Source: a virus. From it: DNA of 47,287 nt. Location: the IMG/VR virus record IMGVR_UViG_3300022925_000043, positions 1-47,287 of that record; one strand, 5' to 3'. Shown here in pieces: positions 41,110-47,287 of this stretch (its first letter is position 1; the number at the start of each line of letters is the position of its first letter). The translations under genes were made by a program, and so were the position numbers. The notes beneath the pieces were generated by a model, which was given only the letters and a program-made list of their open reading frames with translations, did not search any database and had not been told where the DNA came from.

Positions 41110-43839
41110 ATGAACAAAACAAATTTAATTATGAAGCAAATTTTAGTTGGGGTAATGATGGTACTGACCACATTAACCTCATTCGGCCAAACTACTGGTA
41201 AGGTAGTGGAAGTTGGAACAAATGAACCATTACCGGGAGCAGCAATTGTTGTAAAGGGTACCACAATCGGAGCTATCTCTGATTTTGAAGGTAACTTTAC
41301 GGTGGATGCTGCGGAAGGTAGTGAAATCGTTATCTCATTTTTGGGATACGAAAATTTAGTAGGAACACTAACGAATGGAACTACATACACTTTAATATCA
41401 AGTAGAAATACATTGAGTGAAGTAGTAGTAACATCAGGTGTGATTGATATTGCTAAGGTAAGGGAAACCCCAGTAGCTGTATCAACTATCAGACCATCTG
41501 AGATTTCATTAAAGACTGGTAATCAAGAATTCCCAGAAATTATGAATCGCACGCCAGGTGTTTACGCTACTAAACAAGGTGGTGGTTATGGTGATTCTCG
41601 TATTAACCTTAGAGGTTTCGACCAAAGTAATACTTCAATTCTTATTAACGGACAGCCTGTTAATGATATGGAGAGTGGATGGGTATATTGGTCTAACTGG
41701 CAAGGTTTAACCGATGTAGCATCAGGTATCCAAATCCAAAGAGGTTTAGGTGCAACTCGATTAGCAGTTCCTTCGGTAGGTGGAACGATTTCAGTATTTA
41801 CCAAAGCAGCTGATAAGAAGAAGGGAACTTCATTGACTCAATCATTTGGTAATAATGGTTACTCTAAAACTACTGCTGTTTATAATAGTGGTAAGAGTGA
41901 AGATGGATGGGCAACATCTATTTTATTATCAAAATGGCAAGGTGATGGTTACATCTATGGTACTGCTGGTGAGGGGTATAACTACTTCACATCCGTTGGT
42001 TATGCACCAGAAGATTCAGACCACTCACTTAACTTTACATTCTTAGGAGCAGGTCAATGGCACCATCAGAGAACTTCTTGGGTATCTATTAGAGATTATC
42101 AAAACTTTGGTGAAGAAGGTATCGATAGACGTTGGAATTCAGATGCTGGATTTAGAGGTGGTGAAGAATTCAACATGAGAAGAAACTTCTACAACAAACC
42201 ATTAGCAACAATCAACTGGGATTGGGAGATTTCGGATAACTTAAAATTGAATACTTCTCTATATGGTTCAGCCGGTAGAGGTGGTGGTACAGGTCCTCGT
42301 GGAAATAACTTCCGTAGTAGTGTGGCTGATTATTCACCATACCAAAAAGACCTTACCGAACACTATTTGGAAAATGGTAGGGGAGCAAGAGATGCAAACG
42401 GATTCGTTGATTTCGATGCAATCGTAGCAAACAACATCGCTACTACCAATGGATACACTGGTGATATTAGTGGATTCGCTGGTCAGTTGATTGGTTCAAA
42501 CGGATTCAGAGATTCTAATGTGAATCGTTCAGTATTGGTAAGAAGAGCATCTATGAACTCACATGATTGGGTTGGTGGTATCTCTAACTTAGAGGGACAG
42601 TTTGGTAAATTCAAAACATCTATTGGTGTTGATTTACGTTCTTACAAAGGTTACCACTATCGTGTAATGAATGATTTGATGGGATTGGATGGTTACTACT
42701 CAACAGGTAATAAGAACTCAGCAGGTACAATCATCAACACAACTGTTGCAGCAACTCCGTTTACTGGAACTGGTTTAGATGGTCCTAAGATTGATTACTT
42801 CAACAATGGTATCGTTGGATGGCAAGGTGTGAATGGATTGGTTGAATACAATGATGATAAGAAATTAACAGCAGTATTACAAGGTGGTTATTCTAATCAA
42901 TCATTCCAAAGAGAAGATTTCTTCGATGTACCATCAGAACCTATTTCACAAATAGCTAATAGAGGTGGTGGATACGTTAAAGGTGGTGCTAACTTCAACA
43001 TTGATGAAAAATCAAATGTATTCTTTAACACCGGATTTATTTCTCGTCAACCTCAGTTTAACGCAATATTCCCTAATTATATTAATACTATTAACGATGA
43101 TATTGATAATGAAGAAATTACTTCATTTGAATTAGGTTATGGATACTTTGGTGATAACCTTACTCTTAATGTAAACGCATACTCTACATCTTGGGGTAAT
43201 CGTTTTATCACTCGTTCATTGTTTAATGGACAAGGTGATTTGGGTACTGCTCAATTTAGAGATATCGATGTTAATCACAAAGGTATTGAGATTGAAGCAA
43301 CATACAGACCAACTTCTCGTTTGAAGTTAGAAGGTATGGCTTCCATTGGTGATTGGAGATACACTAAGGATTTCACCTCAACTCTATTCGATGCTAACCA
43401 ACAAGAAATCGGAACAGGTACTCTTTACCTAAAAGATGCTAAGGTAGGTGATGCGGCTCAACTAACTGCTAACTTAAACGCAGAATATCGTATTGGTAAA
43501 TTTAATATCGATTTAGGTGGACGTTATGTAGATGGATTGTACGCTGATTATTCAATTGTTGATGAGGTATTCACAACACCGGATAACGCAGGTGCATTGA
43601 AACTACCATCATACTTCTTAGCAGATGCAGGTGTAACTACTCGTTTCAAATTATTTGATAACAACGTTACATTTAGAGTAAACATCAACAACTTATTTGA
43701 TGCTACTTACATCGCTGAATCAGAAACTAACATTCACGCTGATGAGAACTCAACTACTTGGAATGGTATTGATACTCGTAACTCAGTATGGTTTGGTTTC
43801 GGTAGAACTTGGAACGCTTCATTGAAGTACAACTTCTAA
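41110..43839 (+). CDS. TonB-dependent outer-membrane receptor
   Basis: 909 residues from the ATG at 41110 (a longer frame begins with TTG at 41095). A signal peptide ending TSFGQ, a carboxypeptidase-regulatory-like domain (~30-95; PLPGAAIVVKGTTIGAISDF, EGNFTVDAAEG), then a TonB-box-like SEVVVTSG, plug (PGVYATKQGGGYGDSRINLR, GFDQSNTSILINGQPVND, GGTISVFTK) and a large barrel to a C-terminal WNASLKYNF. This is the standard Flavobacteriia receptor layout, full length and intact. No SusD gene is nearby. It has a promoter (41026-41057) and terminator (43861-43890). It is the only long plus-strand gene here. Phage carriage is unusual; it may change host uptake or receptor display. Confidence 0.92.
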   Translation: MNKTNLIMKQILVGVMMVLTTLTSFGQTTGKVVEVGTNEPLPGAAIVVKGTTIGAISDFEGNFTVDAAEGSEIVISFLGYENLVGTLTNGTTYTLISSRNTLSEVVVTSGVIDIAKVRETPVAVSTIRPSEISLKTGNQEFPEIMNRTPGVYATKQGGGYGDSRINLRGFDQSNTSILINGQPVNDMESGWVYWSNWQGLTDVASGIQIQRGLGATRLAVPSVGGTISVFTKAADKKKGTSLTQSFGNNGYSKTTAVYNSGKSEDGWATSILLSKWQGDGYIYGTAGEGYNYFTSVGYAPEDSDHSLNFTFLGAGQWHHQRTSWVSIRDYQNFGEEGIDRRWNSDAGFRGGEEFNMRRNFYNKPLATINWDWEISDNLKLNTSLYGSAGRGGGTGPRGNNFRSSVADYSPYQKDLTEHYLENGRGARDANGFVDFDAIVANNIATTNGYTGDISGFAGQLIGSNGFRDSNVNRSVLVRRASMNSHDWVGGISNLEGQFGKFKTSIGVDLRSYKGYHYRVMNDLMGLDGYYSTGNKNSAGTIINTTVAATPFTGTGLDGPKIDYFNNGIVGWQGVNGLVEYNDDKKLTAVLQGGYSNQSFQREDFFDVPSEPISQIANRGGGYVKGGANFNIDEKSNVFFNTGFISRQPQFNAIFPNYINTINDDIDNEEITSFELGYGYFGDNLTLNVNAYSTSWGNRFITRSLFNGQGDLGTAQFRDIDVNHKGIEIEATYRPTSRLKLEGMASIGDWRYTKDFTSTLFDANQQEIGTGTLYLKDAKVGDAAQLTANLNAEYRIGKFNIDLGGRYVDGLYADYSIVDEVFTTPDNAGALKLPSYFLADAGVTTRFKLFDNNVTFRVNINNLFDATYIAESETNIHADENSTTWNGIDTRNSVWFGFGRTWNASLKYNF

Positions 43840-43860
43840 GAGAAACTACATAAATCTATT

Positions 43861-43890
43861 AAAGGGGATTCCGAAAGGTTTCCCCTTTTT
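43861..43890 (+). terminator. Terminator after TonB-dependent receptor
   Basis: Stem AAAGGGGA (43861-43868) / TCCCCTTT (43881-43888) with inner CC-GAAA-GG and a T run, 21 bases past the receptor stop. Confidence 0.78.
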
Positions 43891-43929
43891 TAATATAAAA
43901 GTAACTTACAATTATTAACTAAAATAAAA

Positions 43930-43953
43930 AACCCCACTTTAATCGGTGGGGTT
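43930..43953 (-). terminator. Bidirectional terminator
   Basis: Stem AACCCCAC / GTGGGGTT (43930-43937 with 43946-43953) between A-rich and T-rich flanks. It ends the minus-strand small-gene operon (stop at 43959) and backs up the receptor terminator. Confidence 0.75.
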
Positions 43954-43958
43954 TCTTT

Positions 43959-44198
43959 TTATATCCAATCTTCAAATGGATGTATCTCTTTAATCACAAT
44001 TGGCTCAGGCTTTACATATGGTGTTGGTTCATCATCATACTTAAACATTTCGGTTAAATACAATTTCCAATCTCTATTGAACTCATTCTCATATCTATCT
44101 ACCGATAAACTCTCTAATAACTTAACACTCTTCTGCTTAGTAGTATTCCTACGATGCATTCCCTTATCGTATTCATCTAATTCAAAATCATCAAACAT
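43959..44198 (-). CDS. Small hypothetical protein
   Basis: 79 residues from the ATG at 44198 (MFDDFELDEYDKGMHRRNTT); the frame to 44219 begins with TTG. Charged and helical, with RDWKLYLTEMFKYDDEPTPY and a C-terminus VIKEIHPFEDWI. No recognised family. Its stop is followed directly by the bidirectional terminator at 43930-43953, so it is the last gene of the small-gene operon. Confidence 0.66.
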   Translation of the reverse strand: MFDDFELDEYDKGMHRRNTTKQKSVKLLESLSVDRYENEFNRDWKLYLTEMFKYDDEPTPYVKPEPIVIKEIHPFEDWI

Positions 44199-44203
44199 AA
44201 CCT

Positions 44204-44626
44204 TTATTTTAATAACCAAGATGAAGATTGAACCTTATCACCCAATCCATCAATTAAACCAATACCTACTCGTTCACAAACTTCTTTTTCTGGAATGGTA
44301 TCATTGTTCTGGTCTCCACCATTGGCAAATAACAAATCATATTGTTCACCAAACATTTGTGAAAAGATTTCCAAAGTACTACATTGAGTAGAATCTTTAT
44401 CTTGTGAGATTAAAGCATAATCCACATAACGAATAGATTGAATAATCTCCAACCTCTCTAACTCATCCATAAATTCTTTTGAACCCTTTAACTCTCTTTG
44501 TAAATTGGAGTTCACAATCACCCAAAGTTTATCCCCTTGCTCTTTCGCTTTTCGGAACAACTCTAAGTGTCCTTTGTGTAATGGATTAAAGTATCCACTA
44601 ACTATTACTGCTTTTTGTTTTTCCAT
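44204..44626 (-). CDS. Cytidylyltransferase-like nucleotidyltransferase
   Basis: 140 residues. HxGH signature: AVIVSGYFNPLHKGHLELFR, then KLWVIVNSNLQ, FANGGDQNNDTIPEKE and SSSWLLK, the C-terminal ISSS-type motif. The fold is shared by glycerol-3-phosphate cytidylyltransferase, RfaE-type and NMN adenylyltransferases. It could make an activated sugar or polyol for surface glycans, or an NAD precursor. Substrate not decidable. Confidence 0.83.
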   Translation of the reverse strand: MEKQKAVIVSGYFNPLHKGHLELFRKAKEQGDKLWVIVNSNLQRELKGSKEFMDELERLEIIQSIRYVDYALISQDKDSTQCSTLEIFSQMFGEQYDLLFANGGDQNNDTIPEKEVCERVGIGLIDGLGDKVQSSSWLLK

Positions 44627-44631
44627 AACTT

Positions 44632-44853
44632 TTATTTTTTTTGTTTAACTAATCCAACTATCTTCCAAATTTGTATCGATATTACCACACCATTTAAAAA
44701 TAGTAATGATGGTTGGTTCGTAAACACCGCATATATGAACCATAGGATGGAACCTAACATACTTACTCCCCTTAACCATATGATATCATCAATCAAAAAT
44801 GAAACGATGATTAACAGCGTTGCCGCCCAACTTATAATCTCCAATATACTCAT
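44632..44853 (-). CDS. Small multi-TM protein
   Basis: 73 residues, three hydrophobic helices (LEIISWAATLLIIVSFLIDD, GVSMLGSILWFIYAVFTN, LLFLNGVVISIQIWKIVGLV). The layout recalls the small YgjV/SemiSWEET-type membrane proteins, but at this length I cannot separate them. An AAGGAG stretch lies three bases before the ATG. It is in the operon with the nucleotidyltransferase. Confidence 0.7.
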   Translation of the reverse strand: MSILEIISWAATLLIIVSFLIDDIIWLRGVSMLGSILWFIYAVFTNQPSLLFLNGVVISIQIWKIVGLVKQKK

Positions 44854-44979
44854 AATCTCCTTTTGTGTTGGTGGGAACCGAATCCCCCCTATTACTTTAC
44901 TTACTATCTGTCTTTAAAAAATTTACATCGGTGTCGAAGAAAAAAGAAAATTTCGTCTTTCCTTGATTTTTTATGATAG

Positions 44980-45108
44980 TTACAACTTAATCTTCCAACG
45001 ATTACGCTTATCAGCAGTTGTAAACTTATGTGATATAATTCTAATCAATTCCCCCATTGGGTTGTTTGCTATATATCTTGTTCTTGATTTATTAGGTATC
45101 GCCTTCAT
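44980..45108 (-). CDS. Small basic protein, 42 residues
   Basis: Read from the minus strand: ATG at 45108 (MKAIPNKSRTRYIANNPMGE), then LIRIISHKFTTADKRNRWKI and KL, TAA at 44980. The upstream gene's stop is at 45110-45112, one base before this ATG, so translation would be coupled. Very basic; may bind nucleic acid. Unrecognised. Confidence 0.55.
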   Translation of the reverse strand: MKAIPNKSRTRYIANNPMGELIRIISHKFTTADKRNRWKIKL

Positions 45109-45109
45109 A

Positions 45110-45358
45110 TTATCTTCTTCCTTTGGGTATCACCTTAGTTATCTTAGCCTTAACTCCCTTAGATGGTGGTACATCCTTAACCTCCTTTGGTTGTGGGTAA
45201 TCTATCCATACCAAGCCAAAGAATAAATTAGCCATCATCCTACGGAACCAATTAGGTTTAGTAGTAAGAGAGAATGAAATAAAGTTATCTTCATCCCCTA
45301 TCTTCCATTCACCAATAGCTTTATTAGGAGTAGGTTTACTTTTCATTTGATTTTCCAT
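45110..45358 (-). CDS. Small basic hypothetical protein
   Basis: 82 residues (an alternative ATG at 45346 would remove four). KPTPNKAIGEWKIGDEDNFI and WFRRMMANLFFGLVWIDYPQ include one short hydrophobic stretch; the end is very basic (GVKAKITKVIPKGRR). It may touch the membrane or nucleic acid. It lies just after the 87-residue gene at 45365 in the operon. Confidence 0.6.
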   Translation of the reverse strand: MENQMKSKPTPNKAIGEWKIGDEDNFISFSLTTKPNWFRRMMANLFFGLVWIDYPQPKEVKDVPPSKGVKAKITKVIPKGRR

Positions 45359-45364
45359 TGTACT

Positions 45365-45628
45365 TTAATTTATTTTAGTTGGATAACATTCAATCATCAT
45401 ATCCAATATTGTTTCACATAGCTCGTATTCACTCAGTTCTTCCATACGGATAAGTAATCGTTGAAGGGAACGTAAGGGAATCAACTCTCTAATCGTTGTA
45501 CTCCTTATACTCCCTTGACGATAACATCCCAATACCCAATTAAGATGAGTTACCTTACTGAATAGAAGGGAATCGATATCATCCGTATCCCCATACTCCC
45601 CTATATAATAGTATTCCTCTGAATTCAT
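45365..45628 (-). CDS. Small hypothetical protein
   Basis: 87 residues from the ATG at 45628 (MNSEEYYYIGEYGDTDDIDS); the frame to 45667 begins with TTG and overlaps the preceding gene. The C-terminal half (RELIPLRSLQRLLIRMEELS) resembles the end of the 114-residue protein at 30626. A TATTTATA motif (plus strand 45632-45640) touches the start. Unknown function. Confidence 0.62.
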   Translation of the reverse strand: MNSEEYYYIGEYGDTDDIDSLLFSKVTHLNWVLGCYRQGSIRSTTIRELIPLRSLQRLLIRMEELSEYELCETILDMMIECYPTKIN

Positions 45629-45659
45629 ATGTATAAATAGTATAGGTACTGAGGAACAA

Positions 45660-45800
45660 TCACACAACCTTAGAGTTTACTTCCATCAATTCTTTAATGG
45701 CTTGGTTACATTCAAATACATATTTCATATCACCCTCCATTATTCCTTTCTTCTTTTGATAACTCCACCAAGCTAACTCTTCATTGATATCTTTACTCAT
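45660..45800 (-). CDS. Small hypothetical protein, 46 residues
   Basis: ATG at 45800 (MSKDINEELAWWSYQKKKGI), ending NQAIKELMEVNSKVV. I prefer this start to the upstream GTG (45854) or ATG (45830), because those would run deep into the small gene at 45793-45906; the overlap with that gene's stop is then a normal 8 bases. Helical. Unknown function. Confidence 0.58.
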   Translation of the reverse strand: MSKDINEELAWWSYQKKKGIMEGDMKYVFECNQAIKELMEVNSKVV

Positions 45801-45906
45801 CCTTCTCTTTATTTTTTTCTTTATACTCATACCATAGTGGATTGGGTAATTCACTATAATGGTCCCATAGTCCTTCTTCTACTATATCCTTTTCTTTATC
45901 CTCCAT
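45793..45906 (-). CDS. Small acidic protein, 37 residues
   Basis: Read from the minus strand: ATG at 45906 (MEDKEKDIVEEGLWDHYSEL), then PNPLWYEYKEKNKEKDE and TAA at 45793. It starts one base after the 105-residue gene stop at 45908 and overlaps the next gene's ATG. The tight packing supports it. Unrecognised. Confidence 0.55.
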   Translation of the reverse strand: MEDKEKDIVEEGLWDHYSELPNPLWYEYKEKNKEKDE

Positions 45907-45907
45907 A

Positions 45908-46225
45908 TTACTTAATCCAATTATTTCCTTTTAAGAAATCTTTCCTTACCTTATTGAGTAGTTCTCTTTCCCACTCATAATAATAGCCTTTTTTCAATAC
46001 CTTCCAAAGAATTACTCTATCCTCATTACGAAGAATAAAGTAATCATCGCTCAAACATTCCTTAATCATCTTCTTTTGAGTATCCTTTAAGAAATTCCTT
46101 TCCTCCATTCCAAATGTATATTCATCTAACTCCGAAGATTCCATCGCTAAGATTTCCCTTTGCCATCCTTGCAACTCTATAAGAGCTTCTCTTTGTTTAC
46201 TTAATGTTTGTTCTTCAGTTTCCAT
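45908..46225 (-). CDS. Small helical hypothetical protein
   Basis: 105 residues, helical and charged (TLSKQREALIELQGWQREIL, ERNFLKDTQKKMIKECLSD, WERELLNKVRKDFLKGNNWI). No recognised family. It begins directly next to the 46226 gene's end. Its place suggests early expression from the promoter at 46674. Confidence 0.64.
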   Translation of the reverse strand: METEEQTLSKQREALIELQGWQREILAMESSELDEYTFGMEERNFLKDTQKKMIKECLSDDYFILRNEDRVILWKVLKKGYYYEWERELLNKVRKDFLKGNNWIK

Positions 46226-46444
46226 CTACCAAAAATCTTTAGCTTCTTTTTCGTTAATCTCTTTTAACCATTCCCACATCAAACCATTTTTGATTCGATT
46301 CTTTATCGTCATCCAATCTCCTTTAGATTCACAATACTCAAAATCTATAAGGATTTGGTTTGCCCTTCCCGCATCACCTACATCAGTAACCTCTGAGAGT
46401 ATCTCATACCATATACCTTTATATTGGAATTTGGGGTTCTTCAT
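46226..46444 (-). CDS. Small hypothetical protein
   Basis: 72 residues from the ATG at 46444 (MKNPKFQYKGIWYEILSEVT); a GTG at 46459 would add five residues. Beta start then helix (AGRANQILIDFEYCESKGDW, GLMWEWLKEINEKEAKDFW). Unrecognised. It lies between the first gene of the operon and the 105-residue gene. Confidence 0.62.
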   Translation of the reverse strand: MKNPKFQYKGIWYEILSEVTDVGDAGRANQILIDFEYCESKGDWMTIKNRIKNGLMWEWLKEINEKEAKDFW

Positions 46445-46465
46445 CTTCTCTACATTCACAATGGT

Positions 46466-46657
46466 TCAATTCTTCAATTCTTTAATCAACCAATCTATTA
46501 TAGGATGTAGTGAATTTATACTTGCCCTATATAAGGTATCTAACTTATCTATCTCTCTTATGATAGGTTCACTCTGAGTATCCGTTATATCTTCAATAAT
46601 AATATAACCATCACATATAGATATTATATTAGTTTCAGTCTCTATTTTAAAATTCAC
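46466..46657 (-). CDS. Small hypothetical protein with GTG start
   Basis: 63 residues from a GTG at 46657; an in-frame TAA at 46667-46669 forbids a longer frame, and the nearby ATG at 46659 runs straight into a stop. A beta start (NFKIETETNIISICDGYIII) and a helical end (DTLYRASINSLHPIIDWLIK). It is first in the small-gene operon and lies about 17 bases from the promoter at 46674-46705, so its leader is very short. Confidence 0.6.
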   Translation of the reverse strand: MNFKIETETNIISICDGYIIIEDITDTQSEPIIREIDKLDTLYRASINSLHPIIDWLIKELKN

Positions 46658-47287
46658 ATTTTTTCTTTACAAACAAATATACGAAAAATAATTGACATAA
46701 CCAAATCCTAGCTATAATAATTATACCTCATTTCACACATCCATATGGATATCTCTCAGAGATACCCTCCAGAGGGTGTCATCCGGTGTCATCATTCCCT
46801 GGGTAAAAAATTGACACCGATACGAGAAGAGGCTAGACCGGGCCTGTTAACAGCTTCTTTTTTCGGTAATTACAAGAAACCGCAAGAGGACCCCCACCCC
46901 CCTACACATATATTTTTTTATTGGAGCTTTACTTGCGCTCACTTCGTTCGCTTGAGCTGGAGGTACTACACACTTACACTCTTCCTATATACACTATGTG
47001 TTCTCTCTTATACTATACACCTATATACTCTTATACTACTACTATACACTATATAGGTAATTTAGCTATTATTATTTTTATGGGTGTCCAGCTTCGGGTT
47101 ACATTTTCCACTTTCTTACTTTACTCCATAGCGGCGGAAGAGGTGAGGTGGTTATTCTTACCCCTAAAAATATTTGAAGAAAGGCTTGTTTATATGGAAT
47201 ATATTTCGTACCTTTAATATGGGAGAGTGCGTCTATACTTTTTTAAAAAAATACATCTAAGGCATCAGAGTAAAGATACAAAAAAGA
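46658..47287. other. Gene-free right end with clustered inverted repeats
   Basis: Apart from the promoter at 46674-46705, no credible gene. It holds, in order: TATCTCT/AGAGATA (46750-46764), ACCCTC/GAGGGT (46764-46777), CGGTGTCA/TGACACCG (46784-46791 with 46812-46819), a short G+C-rich patch, a pyrimidine-rich tract with repeated TATAC (about 46970-47060), and a T/A-rich end. Open frames here have low-complexity translations. Possible roles: replication origin, packaging or control region. Confidence 0.55.
46674..46705 (-). promoter_or_regulatory. Host-type promoter for small-gene operon
   Basis: TTTG (46702-46705), 20-base spacer, TATATTTG (46674-46681) on the coding strand. The GTG-started gene at 46657 lies 17 bases downstream. 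The transcript could run to the terminator at 43930. Confidence 0.72.

Noticed and set aside
44862-44890. Possible tRNA 3' end (GGTGGGAACCGAATCCCCC)
   Set aside because: The loop does not follow the TTCRAAT rule and no anticodon or acceptor arms can be paired nearby.
46745-47217. Plus-strand open frames near the right end
   Set aside because: Translations are low-complexity Tyr/Leu/Thr strings from the TATAC tract, one starts with TTG, and they overlap each other and inverted repeats.
1-47287. Prophage or bacterial chromosome origin of the window
   Set aside because: No integrase, attachment site, tRNA or housekeeping gene is seen, and T4-like genes are spread from end to end; the TonB receptor alone is not enough.

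Overview
The window (about one-third G+C by eye) is a large piece of a T4-like (myovirus-type) phage genome whose host is almost certainly a Bacteroidota/Flavobacteriia-type bacterium. The phage assignment rests on a run of contractile-tail baseplate genes (gp25-like, gp6/J-like, gp5-like spike), a gp55-like late sigma factor, a PhoH-family ATPase, a UvsW-like helicase, dCMP deaminase and a small heat-shock protein. The host assignment rests on promoters of the Bacteroidota form TTTG-N20-TAtaTTTG, a type IX secretion (T9SS) type A sorting domain, and a TonB-dependent receptor with a carboxypeptidase-regulatory-like N-terminal domain. Almost every gene lies on the minus strand; the single long plus-strand gene is the TonB-dependent receptor. 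I see no integrase, tRNA, CRISPR array or insertion sequence.

Layout, left to right. 1-14477: virion genes, comprising a very large LamG-containing tail protein cut by the window edge, several adhesin-like or structural proteins, then gp6-like, gp25-like, and the gp5-like spike. 14538-20724: module A, a six-gene operon around a CsgG-like curli-secretion pore. 20840-33570: sigma factor, repair, nucleotide and chaperone genes mixed with many small unknowns (uvsE, cupin, membrane coiled-coil protein, Hsp20, HD hydrolase, 5'-nucleotidase, PhoH, dCMP deaminase, metallophosphoesterase, Nmad1-like protein). 34153-39392: module B, a second, diverged CsgG operon. 39520-40896: UvsW-like helicase. 41110-43839: TonB-dependent receptor on the plus strand, with its own promoter and terminator. 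43959-46657: an operon of small early-type genes. 46658-47287: a gene-free stretch with clustered inverted repeats.

The most interesting content is the pair of CsgG modules. Both have the same core order (exported cohesin/dockerin-like protein, small single-TM protein with an INIP...TII motif, CsgG-like pore, outer-membrane-barrel-like protein with a two-Cys N-terminal domain and a low-complexity linker). Both also contain a small secreted protein with a GVR motif, at opposite ends of the two operons. An identical 10-mer (ATATAAGTAT on the plus strand) lies about 100 bases upstream of each operon's first gene, and it resembles a motif found upstream of virion genes. I infer that the phage makes two related surface or secretion assemblies late in infection, possibly an extracellular fibre or a modified envelope. 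The phage TonB receptor may be part of the same remodelling of the host surface, or may act independently.

Two promoter classes can be read by eye: a host-type class with an invariant 20-base spacer in front of metabolic and small genes, and an AT-rich motif (GATATTTATA or TACTTATA on the coding strand) in front of virion genes and both modules. All functional statements come from reading the protein sequences; no database search was possible.
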